Assembly: GCF_006438965.1 (NCBI RefSeq)
Contig: NZ_RCZM01000003.1
Location: 310,001-374,000, forward strand
Source of the DNA: Pedococcus bigeumensis
GTDB taxonomy: Bacteria; Actinomycetota; Actinomycetes; Actinomycetales; Dermatophilaceae
Direction of reading: 5' to 3'
Length of the DNA stretch: 64,000 nt
Part shown: one piece after another, positions 1 through 6,894 of the stretch
How positions within the stretch are numbered: position 1 is the first letter of the stretch
Layout: each line of letters opens with the position of its first letter
Made by a program: the position numbers and the translations under genes
Notes under the pieces: model-generated
Database searches by the model: none
Told to the model about the DNA's origin: nothing
The model's input: only the letters and a program-made list of their open reading frames with translations

Positions 1-264
1 GACCGGGTGCACCTGACCGACCTCGGCCTGGGGTCGGGAGTCAACCGAGCCGCGCAGCTCCATCAGGGCATCCGCCGGCTGGTCGTTCTCGGGCCGGGTC
101 CCCAACCGGACGATGACGTTGGGGGTGAAGTCGGCGTTGGCCTCCGTCTGCTTGGCAGCGAGGGCCACGGCCGGTGCGGACACCGGTTCCCAGGTGTCGG
201 GCACGTCGATGCTCACCGCGGGAGGCGCGGGGAAGCGATCGGAGGGGAAGCTGAGGGTGCTCAT
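1..264 (-). CDS. LpqN/Mog1-like hypothetical protein, C-terminus cut by window edge
   Basis: The frame is open from an ATG at 264-262 to the window edge (88 codons, no stop). The protein begins MSTLSFPSDRFPAP, then reads IDVPDTWEPV and FTPNVIVR. This is the same pattern as the protein at 23280-23753 (VDIPDGWSPV, FAPNVVVR), so the two are paralogues placed at opposite ends of the type VII-like island. The FTPN-hydrophobic signature after a short proline-rich start resembles the LpqN/LpqT (Mog1/PsbP-like) family of mycobacteria. There is no signal peptide or lipobox, unlike LpqN. Function unknown; it is the last gene seen of the WXG100 transcription unit. Confidence 0.7.
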   Translation of the reverse strand, partial: MSTLSFPSDRFPAPPAVSIDVPDTWEPVSAPAVALAAKQTEANADFTPNVIVRLGTRPENDQPADALMELRGSVDSRPQAEVGQVHPV

Positions 265-345
265 GGTGCCCTTTCATGGCTGGTCGAACGACTGTGCTCA
301 GGGTAGTCAGCGAGGGTCAGGGACCCGGACCGGCGACGACGTGGT

Positions 346-1446
346 CTACCAGGGCGGGTCGAACCCGATGTCGAACTTGATGCCGCCGCCGATGCCGAGG
401 GTGGCCCCGACGTCGACCGAGACGCCGATGTTGTCGCTGCTGATCTCGGCGTCTGCCTCGGCGTGGGCTCCGATGCCGTAGGAGATCTCGCCGCCGACCC
501 CGACGTCGACCGGACCGAGGTCCTGGCTGACCGAGGCCTCGCCCTTGCCGCCCACGAACACCTCGCCGCCGACGTTGGCCTTGGCCCCGTCGAGCCCGAG
601 CTTGACGCCGGCGTCGGCGTTGGCCTCGGCGCCGGCGTAGGCGGTGCCCTCGACCTGGGTGCCGTGGCTGTTGGAGTAGGAACCGCTCACCTTGGCGACG
701 TAGGCACCCGCCATGACGCCGCCCGACGCGACCAGGCCCTCCTTGGAGATGCCGACCTCGTAGTCGGCCTTGCCCTCGGTGCCCAGCAGCTCCCCAGAGA
801 GGTGGTTGCCGTCCTCGTCACCCCAGGTCCCGCCGATGAACTCCTTGTCCCAGAGCTGCTTCTCACCGTCGGCGACCGTCATGCCGACGTTCAGCTCGGG
901 CTTGTCGAAGCCGCCCTTGTCCCAGACACCCTCACCGTCACGGTGCTGGCCGTCCTCGTCCTCGTCGTCGACCCCGTCGTCGTCCTGGTCGTCGTCGTCC
1001 TCGGGGTCGTCGTCGCGGTCGTCGGGGACCTTGTCGTTGTCGTCGTCCTTGTCCTTGTCCTTGTCGTCCGGCGTGCCGTCGTTGTCGTCGTCCTTGTCGT
1101 CGGCGTCGGGGGTGCCGTCACCGTCACTGTCGCCGCCCCCGTCACCATCCCCACCGCCGCCGGGTCCGGTGACTCCCGAGGCGAGCTCCTGCTCGCCGAT
1201 CTCGTCGCGCAGCTTCTTGGCGAGCTCGTCCACCCCTCCGGTGCTGAGGTCCAGGCTGTGCCGGGTCGTCGGCCAGGCGTTGAAGAAGGTGCTGGCGTCG
1301 TCGCCCTCCCACACCCAGCGGAGCTGGCGCACGGCCTTCTCGGCGTTGGCAGTGGCGTCGGTCAGCTCCCCCTGCACCCGAGACAGCTGTTCGGCGATGG
1401 AGCGAACCTTCTGGTTCTCCATCCCCTTCTTGTCCGTGCCGCCCAT
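346..1446 (-). CDS. WXG100-headed, Asp-rich, glycine-rich effector-like protein
   Basis: 366 residues. Residues 1-95 form a helical hairpin with a W-E-G turn (WVWEGDDAS), which is the WXG100 fold. Residues about 105-175 are almost entirely Asp, Glu, Gly, Lys and Pro in DxDxDGxxDxxD-type units resembling thrombospondin type 3 calcium-binding repeats. The remainder (about 190-366) is Gly/Ala/Val-rich with alternating small and hydrophobic residues and ends in GFDPPW. The WXG head suggests export by the type VII-like ATPase at 2404-6894, with folding of the linker on calcium outside the cell. The tail resembles the glycine-rich ends of WXG/LXG toxins, but no catalytic motif is visible. Toxin, adhesin or structural roles all remain possible. 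Confidence 0.75.
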   Translation of the reverse strand: MGGTDKKGMENQKVRSIAEQLSRVQGELTDATANAEKAVRQLRWVWEGDDASTFFNAWPTTRHSLDLSTGGVDELAKKLRDEIGEQELASGVTGPGGGGDGDGGGDSDGDGTPDADDKDDDNDGTPDDKDKDKDDDNDKVPDDRDDDPEDDDDQDDDGVDDEDEDGQHRDGEGVWDKGGFDKPELNVGMTVADGEKQLWDKEFIGGTWGDEDGNHLSGELLGTEGKADYEVGISKEGLVASGGVMAGAYVAKVSGSYSNSHGTQVEGTAYAGAEANADAGVKLGLDGAKANVGGEVFVGGKGEASVSQDLGPVDVGVGGEISYGIGAHAEADAEISSDNIGVSVDVGATLGIGGGIKFDIGFDPPW

Positions 1447-1519
1447 GCTGCTCTGCCTTTGCGAGAGGTGCCGCGAGGGGCACGTGGTGGATCGAGGTCA
1501 TGCCGGTCGATCGAGGTCA

Positions 1520-1561
1520 CGCCGGTGGCTGCCTGGTGTGGGACCAGGGCAGCCACCGGCG
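1520..1561 (-). terminator. Stem-loop between WXG100 gene and effector-like gene
   Basis: A 14-bp perfect inverted repeat (1520-1533 against 1548-1561, starting CGCCGGTGGC) continues inward as TGGT/ACCA after a one-base bulge, around a 5-base loop. It begins eight bases after the stop codon of the WXG100 gene at 1570. No U-tract follows, so partial termination or protection of the upstream mRNA 3' end is more likely than a full stop. It would make the small WXG100 proteins more abundant than the effector-like protein. An imperfect 19-base tandem repeat (ATCGAGGTCAYGCCGGT) lies just beyond it, at about 1486-1525. Confidence 0.55.
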
Positions 1562-1569
1562 TGCGGGCC

Positions 1570-1869
1570 TCAGTTCGAGGCGGCCTTCTGCTCGGCGACC
1601 TCGGCCTGCAGACGCTTGTGCATCTCCGTGACGTCGAGGACGGTCTGGTCGATGTGGTTGGCGTCGGACTTCCACTGGGACTGGAACCGGTTGGAGTCCG
1701 GGCCGTGCCAGCTGCTGGCCAGCTTGTGGGCTGCCTGGTCGGCGTCCTGCTTGGCGTGCTGGAGGTCGGCCTTGGCCTTGCCGAGACGAGAGACGACGTC
1801 CTGGACCTTGGCCGGGTCCATGCCCTTCTTCTCGCCGCCGCCGCCGCCACCATCGGGAGTGGGAAGCAT
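1570..1869 (-). CDS. WXG100 family protein (ESAT-6-like), second copy
   Basis: 99 residues. A glycine run near the N-terminus (TPDGGGGGGEKK) is followed by two helices joined by a W-H-G turn (ASSWHGPDSNRF), the defining WXG100 motif. Such proteins form helical-hairpin dimers and are exported by type VII systems. It follows the WXG100 gene at 1966-2235, 96 bases upstream, with no clear promoter between, so both probably share the promoter at 2314-2357. The Gly-rich N-terminal extension is unusual for the family. The pair with 1966-2235 is the likely EsxA/EsxB-type heterodimer. No YxxxD/E export signal was recognised at the C-terminus. Confidence 0.88.
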   Translation of the reverse strand: MLPTPDGGGGGGEKKGMDPAKVQDVVSRLGKAKADLQHAKQDADQAAHKLASSWHGPDSNRFQSQWKSDANHIDQTVLDVTEMHKRLQAEVAEQKAASN

Positions 1870-1965
1870 GGTGTTTCTCCTTTGCTACGAAGTTCGTGGT
1901 TGGTGTTGCTCTGGTGTGCTGCTGTCGTGCGTCTCGCTGTGGTGCCTCGTGTGGAGCCCCCCGGC

Positions 1966-2235
1966 TCAGTTCGAGGTCTGGTCCTGCTGCTTGGCCTCGG
2001 TGCGGATCTGGTCCGCAGCCTTGCTCAGGCCACTCGCTGCCTTGGTGAGGTCCGCGGCATACTGCCCGTTCCACTTGGTCTCGAACTTCTTCTGGTCCTC
2101 ACCCCACCAGCTGCTCTTGAGCTGACCGATCAGGTCGTCGATCTCCGACTTCGCCTTCTTGATCTTCTGGGCGGAGTCGTCCAGGACGCCGGCCTGGGTG
2201 CGGGCGACGCCCGTCTGCATGGACAGTTCAGCCAT
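1966..2235 (-). CDS. WXG100 family protein (ESAT-6-like), first copy
   Basis: 89 residues from the ATG at 2235, with a GAGGGG ribosome-binding site a few bases upstream. A longer reading with 26 further residues is possible but has no such site and an atypical composition. The protein has the standard length and a W-W-G turn (SSWWGEDQKKF) between two amphipathic helices. It is the first gene behind the promoter at 2314-2357 and lies directly downstream of the ATPase gene that would export it. A secreted WXG100 substrate or co-substrate of this locus is the best reading. Confidence 0.9.
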   Translation of the reverse strand: MAELSMQTGVARTQAGVLDDSAQKIKKAKSEIDDLIGQLKSSWWGEDQKKFETKWNGQYAADLTKAASGLSKAADQIRTEAKQQDQTSN

Positions 2236-2313
2236 GACATTTCCCCTCTTCTTGTCGCGAGCACCTGCTGTCCTCGCGGTGTGTGGTTGAGCTGGACAAG
2301 CCTTGATGTGCAC

Positions 2314-2357
2314 AAACTATGGGCGGATCTGTGGGGGCTCAATGGGGAGGACTCCCC
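2314..2357 (-). promoter_or_regulatory. WXG100 promoter with GGGGAGTNCTCCCC palindrome
   Basis: On the minus strand: a 14-base palindrome (2357-2344), one base, then TTGAGC (-35, 2342-2337), 17 bases, then TAGTTT (-10, 2319-2314). The leader to the ATG at 2235 would be about 70 bases. The same layout, with the same palindrome and one-base gap, occurs at 23802-23845 in front of the other end of the island. The palindrome abutting the -35 box looks like an activator site or operator common to both transcription units. The regulator is unknown. Confidence 0.7.
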
Positions 2358-2403
2358 ACCGAACGCCGCGCTGCGGCACCAGTGGCTTCTGGCGCAACCT
2401 TCC

Positions 2404-5400
2404 TCAGGTGGGGCCGTGGCCACCCCCTGTCGGGCTGGTGGGCAGTGGCTGCGCCACCTGGAGAAGTTCTGGGTTCCCACGTCGGACCAGGAAGCCACGG
2501 CCCTCGAGGAGCTGGTCCCGGCTCACGCCGCGGTAGTCGGCGGCAAAGGCCGCCGCGTCGTCGCCATTGGGCTGCAGCGACAGGCCGGAGCGGGCGGACT
2601 TCAACGATCCAGACATGCCGTAGTTGGAGTTGAAGAAGCCCGAATCCGCTTCTGCCACAACGCATTGCTCAGAGTTGATGATCGCCTTGAAAAGCTCGAC
2701 CAGGTCATCCTCGGCCGACGACCCGTCGAAGTCCTGGGTGCGTTCGACCACGACGAGCATGGTCGCTCCGCCGGGGCCTGCCTCGACCACCTCGTCGGTC
2801 AGCCGCTTGGCGAGGGCGCGGCAGTCATCGATGCCGACGGCGTTCTCGGTCCACACACCGGTGGCCCGGGTGAGCACCGAACGGCGTGGGCTGAACAGCC
2901 AGCACCGCAGCCCCTCCTGGGCCCGCAGGGCTGCCTGCGCCATCGTGAGGACTGCGGTGGTGCGGCCACTCCCCGACGGGCCGAGGACGATCTGGCTGCC
3001 GCGCAGGTCGAAGCCGATGGGGCGCATCGTGGCGGACGACAACCCGATCGCGGGCCGACCCGCTTCGTCGACCGCTGGCAGGTCCTGCAGTCGCAGCGAC
3101 TCGGGCAGCGACAGGATCGCCGGCGCGTCGGGCACCCCAGCCCTGCGGACTCCCTCGGCGAAACCGTGGATGGCGCGGGCCTGCACGGTGGAGTCCGAGG
3201 ACCCGCCGAGTACGGCGATCTGCACCTCGCGGTCGTGCACGATGGCCCGACCGGGGGCCGAGTTGAGCGACAGCACGTCCGCGTCGACGTCGAGCGAGAG
3301 GTAGTCGTCAACGGTGGCCATCCGCAGCACGACCCGGTTCTGGATCGCCGACGACAGGCCACCCCAGAGGCCGTTGCGCTGGTCGGCCGTCACGACGAAG
3401 TGCACGCCCACCGGCCGGCCGTCTCCGGCCAGCGAGGTGAACAGGTCGAGCCAGCGTTGTCCCGCGTGGCTGTCGTAGGCAGCCTGGAAGCTGGTGAGTC
3501 CGTCGACCAGCACGAGGATGCGGGGCTCGTCAGGCGCGTTCGCCAGCCGCCGGAAGTCGGTGATGGTGGCGGCGTTGACGGCCGAGTAGCGCAGCGCGCG
3601 CTCGTCGATGGTCTCGCGCAGCATGGTCAGCAGCCGCACCACGCGCTCGTGGTCGCTCGCGTAGATGACGCTCCCGACGTGCGGCAGTGGCTCGATCATC
3701 GCCAGGCCGCGGTTGCCGAAGTCCAGACCGTAGACGTGGCACGGACCACCGCGGACGGTGAAGCCCGCAGCGACGGCGACGGTCCGCAGGAACGCGCTCT
3801 TGCCCGCTCCCGAGGCCCCGAACACCGCGAGGTTGCCCTCGATGTCGGGGCGGAAGCTGATCGCCGGCTGGGTCTGGCTGTCGGGGTCGTCGCTGATCCC
3901 GATGACGAGCTCGTCGTCGCGGCGTCTGGTCGGCAGGTCGGCGAGCTCGTAGACGGACGCCATCTCGGGCAGCCACGGCTTGCGTGGGGAGGGGATCTCG
4001 GCGGACTCCTGCGCCGCACCGATCTGGGTGACGATGCGCTGGATGTCGGTGGGTCCGAGGTCCTCCCGGACCACCTCGCGGGAGTCCTCGACGACGGGGA
4101 GCTCCCAGGCGCTGCCGACACCGAAGCCGAGGGTCTCGACGTCCAGCGACGCAGGCGGCGCCTCGCCGGTGGTCCACCCACCGGCATACCCGGTCTGGAA
4201 GGGGGTCAGCCGTCCGGGGCCGGACTTGGAGACGGCGCGACCGGGCAGGGCGGGATCGAAGTAGGCGGCCACGGGAGTGCCGAGCACGTCGTCGCTGTCG
4301 GACTCGTCGGCCATCCGCAGGGCCATCCGCAGGTTGGTGTTGGCCCGCAGGTTGTCCTTGATGACACCGGCCGGGCGCTGGGTGGCGAGGATCAGGTGCA
4401 GCCCGAGGGAGCGGCCGCGCTGCGCGACGTTGACGACACCGTCGACGAACTCGGGCACCTCTTGGGCGAGGGCGGCGAACTCGTCGACCACGATGACCAG
4501 GCTGGGGGGTGCCGCGACCTCGCCGCGGCGCTCGAGCTCGATCAGGTCCTTGGCCTTGTGCTGGGCCAGGATGTGCTCGCGGTGCTTGAGCTCGGCCGAC
4601 AGGGACGCGAGCGCCCGGCGCACCAGGTGGGGCGACAGGTCGGTCACGAGGCCGACGGTGTGCGGCAGGTTGACGCAGTCGCGGAACGCCGAGCCACCCT
4701 TGTAGTCCACGAGCAGGAAGGTCAGCCGCTGCGGGGAGTGCGCGACCGCCATCCCGAGGATCCAGGCTTGCAGCAGCTCGGACTTGCCCGCACCGGTGGT
4801 GCCACCGACGAGCGCGTGCGGACCGTCGGCCCGCAGGTCGATCGAGAAGGTTCCGGCGGCGGACTGGCCGATGACGGCCCGGAGGTTGCCCGGCTTGGGG
4901 CGCGCGACCGGTCCGGCGGCATAGGGGCCGGTGAGGATGGAGCGGTTCTCGCCCCATCGCTCGATGACCGGTCCGGGGGCCTCGGCGAGCTCCTGTCCCA
5001 CGATGTTGAGGAACGACACCGATCTCGGCAGGTCGCTCTCGTCCTCGACCGGGACACCCGAGTCGATGAGGGGTGCCATCTGGCGACTGAGCCGCTCGAC
5101 CTCCGGCGCCTCCACGTGGTCGGCGTCGACGGGCATCCGCACGACCGCCTCACCGACGTAGCCGACGACGGCGTCCCCCGGCTGGGGGCCCTGCTCGACG
5201 AAGGTGCGGCAGGCCGCCGGCAGGGTCGCAGTGGTCGGCGACACCCACAGGACGACGATGCCGTGCCGCCAGCCGCGCTCGGCGAGCTGGACCAGGCGAC
5301 TGCGCTCCACCGGGGCGTCGTCCTCGACGATGAGCATGATGATCGGCCGCCCGGCGGGCAGCCGCGGTGGCTTGAACTTGCCCTGGACCGGGCCGGTCGC

Positions 5401-6894
5401 GTCGTCCTCCAGCTCACGGGCCGGCTCGCTCGTCGCGATCAGCTCCTCGATCTCGGTGAGCAGGGACAGGCTGGCGGGCCCTGTGTTGGCCAGGTGGCGG
5501 GCGTCGATCGGGCTGTGCGGGGAGGCGGTGTGCGGGACCCACTTGAGCCAGTCCCAGTCACGCGCGGTGGCCGGGGAGCCGACCGCAGCGACGACGAGAT
5601 CAGCCGGGGAGTGCAGGGCGACGGCCTGGACGACGACCGCGCGAGCGGCTTCGAGCGCGCGCTGGCGCGGACCTGAGATGCCGATGGCGCCGCTGCGCAG
5701 GGGCTCGGCGACGACCGGGACCGGCTCGACGGCACCCATCCCCTCGACCGCGCGGGACGCCTCGAGCCACGCCTCGGCGCGGGAGCGGCCGAGCTCGGGG
5801 AGCTTGAGGGTGTTGCGCGACGGCAGCTGGCCCAGGCCGAGCCGGAACTCGCAGAACCCGGGGTCCCCGGGACGCCTGGTCCACAGCAGGCTCGAGGCAC
5901 TCCCGACGGCCTCGACCGCCTCGCTGCTGGCGGGGTGCTCGGCCTGCCGGCCGGCCACCTCGCGCACCTGCTCCTCCTCGAGCTGCTCCACCATGATCGC
6001 GAGGTCCTCGCGGAACTCGACGAGGGCCTGCTCGTAGTCCTTGCGGGCGGTGCGCCGGGCCTCGAGGTAGTGGCCGAAGAGCATGGCGGGGGTGAGCAGG
6101 ATGAACAGCAGGAACATCGGGTTCTTGAGCGCCACCGCGAGCGCCACGCCCATGAGCATCGGCACCGCTGCAGCGATCCACGGCGGACGTTCCGGCTTGG
6201 GTCGCTCGGGGAGCGCGGGCACGGGGAACTCGCGGCCGACGTAGAGCGGCGCGATCCGGGGCGAGCGCGAGAACGGCAGCGACGTGCCGCGCGCGGCCGC
6301 CAGCCCGGTGCCGCCGCCGGCGATGCGGACCTCGACCTCGGTCTCGCCGATCTTGAACCGGTCGCCGCTCTTGAGGACGGCCCGGTCGACCTGCTGGCCC
6401 TGCACCTGGATGCCGTTGGAGGAGCCGAGGTCGATCACCTCGATGATGTCGGTGACCAGCAGCCGCGCGTGGCGGCGCGACACCTGAGCGTCGCTCAGCT
6501 GGATCTCGCAGCCCCGACCACGACCGAGGTATGCCGTGCCGGCACCGAGCGGGACCTCCCGGCCGGTGTCCGGCCCGGCCACGATGACGGCCGTGGCCAC
6601 CGACTGGCCCTGGTCGGCATACCCCTCGGTGCGGCGGGTGACGGCGACGTGGGCACCGGAGCGCAGTCCGCTCTCGGCGATCGTGGCGCGCGGGTCGACC
6701 GCGCGGTAGCCCTCGGCCACGTGGGACAGCGTGAAGTCACCGAGCCCCGGCTGCGGCGGCGCAGATCCGGCGCGCGTCGGGTCGGCGAGGACGAGGTACT
6801 CGGCCAGCTGTCCGACGGTGGTGGTGCCGTCGACGGTGGCGACGAGGTCGGTGTCGACGTCGCCGGAGGCACGCAGGGTGAACTTCAGCTTCAC
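2404..6894 (-). CDS. Type VII secretion EssC/EccC-like FtsK/SpoIIIE ATPase with N-terminal FHA domain
   Basis: 1496 residues, GTG start overlapping the upstream stop by four bases. Order: possible YukD-like ubiquitin fold (1-85); FHA domain (about 100-195, with LGRGRGCEI, SRRHARL, DLGSSNG); two membrane helices (about 239-276); then three FtsK-type ATPase modules with Walker A motifs GGTTGAGKS (near 695), GASGAGKS (near 1028) and a weaker GPSGSGRTT (near 1306). The first module has a full Walker B (VIVVDEF); the second and third have VDG and VER instead, so only the first looks fully catalytic. FHA followed by two helices and three ATPases is the EssC plan of Bacillota rather than mycobacterial EccC, which lacks FHA. 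It probably forms the hexameric motor that exports the WXG100 proteins and binds phosphothreonine made by the kinase at 18990. Confidence 0.9.
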   Translation of the reverse strand: MKLKFTLRASGDVDTDLVATVDGTTTVGQLAEYLVLADPTRAGSAPPQPGLGDFTLSHVAEGYRAVDPRATIAESGLRSGAHVAVTRRTEGYADQGQSVATAVIVAGPDTGREVPLGAGTAYLGRGRGCEIQLSDAQVSRRHARLLVTDIIEVIDLGSSNGIQVQGQQVDRAVLKSGDRFKIGETEVEVRIAGGGTGLAAARGTSLPFSRSPRIAPLYVGREFPVPALPERPKPERPPWIAAAVPMLMGVALAVALKNPMFLLFILLTPAMLFGHYLEARRTARKDYEQALVEFREDLAIMVEQLEEEQVREVAGRQAEHPASSEAVEAVGSASSLLWTRRPGDPGFCEFRLGLGQLPSRNTLKLPELGRSRAEAWLEASRAVEGMGAVEPVPVVAEPLRSGAIGISGPRQRALEAARAVVVQAVALHSPADLVVAAVGSPATARDWDWLKWVPHTASPHSPIDARHLANTGPASLSLLTEIEELIATSEPARELEDDATGPVQGKFKPPRLPAGRPIIMLIVEDDAPVERSRLVQLAERGWRHGIVVLWVSPTTATLPAACRTFVEQGPQPGDAVVGYVGEAVVRMPVDADHVEAPEVERLSRQMAPLIDSGVPVEDESDLPRSVSFLNIVGQELAEAPGPVIERWGENRSILTGPYAAGPVARPKPGNLRAVIGQSAAGTFSIDLRADGPHALVGGTTGAGKSELLQAWILGMAVAHSPQRLTFLLVDYKGGSAFRDCVNLPHTVGLVTDLSPHLVRRALASLSAELKHREHILAQHKAKDLIELERRGEVAAPPSLVIVVDEFAALAQEVPEFVDGVVNVAQRGRSLGLHLILATQRPAGVIKDNLRANTNLRMALRMADESDSDDVLGTPVAAYFDPALPGRAVSKSGPGRLTPFQTGYAGGWTTGEAPPASLDVETLGFGVGSAWELPVVEDSREVVREDLGPTDIQRIVTQIGAAQESAEIPSPRKPWLPEMASVYELADLPTRRRDDELVIGISDDPDSQTQPAISFRPDIEGNLAVFGASGAGKSAFLRTVAVAAGFTVRGGPCHVYGLDFGNRGLAMIEPLPHVGSVIYASDHERVVRLLTMLRETIDERALRYSAVNAATITDFRRLANAPDEPRILVLVDGLTSFQAAYDSHAGQRWLDLFTSLAGDGRPVGVHFVVTADQRNGLWGGLSSAIQNRVVLRMATVDDYLSLDVDADVLSLNSAPGRAIVHDREVQIAVLGGSSDSTVQARAIHGFAEGVRRAGVPDAPAILSLPESLRLQDLPAVDEAGRPAIGLSSATMRPIGFDLRGSQIVLGPSGSGRTTAVLTMAQAALRAQEGLRCWLFSPRRSVLTRATGVWTENAVGIDDCRALAKRLTDEVVEAGPGGATMLVVVERTQDFDGSSAEDDLVELFKAIINSEQCVVAEADSGFFNSNYGMSGSLKSARSGLSLQPNGDDAAAFAADYRGVSRDQLLEGRGFLVRRGNPELLQVAQPLPTSPTGGGHGPT

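Noticed and set aside
950-1100. GTCGTC-rich stretch as a DNA tandem repeat or CRISPR-like array
   Set aside because: It is simply the codons for the Asp-rich linker of the effector-like protein; there is no repeat-spacer structure.
463-5676. Very long open frame (1737 codons) on the plus strand opposite the effector-like, WXG100 and ATPase genes
   Set aside because: The minus-strand genes carry clear domains and motifs, and the plus frame is Val/Gly/Arg-rich with none; long antisense frames are expected in high-GC DNA.
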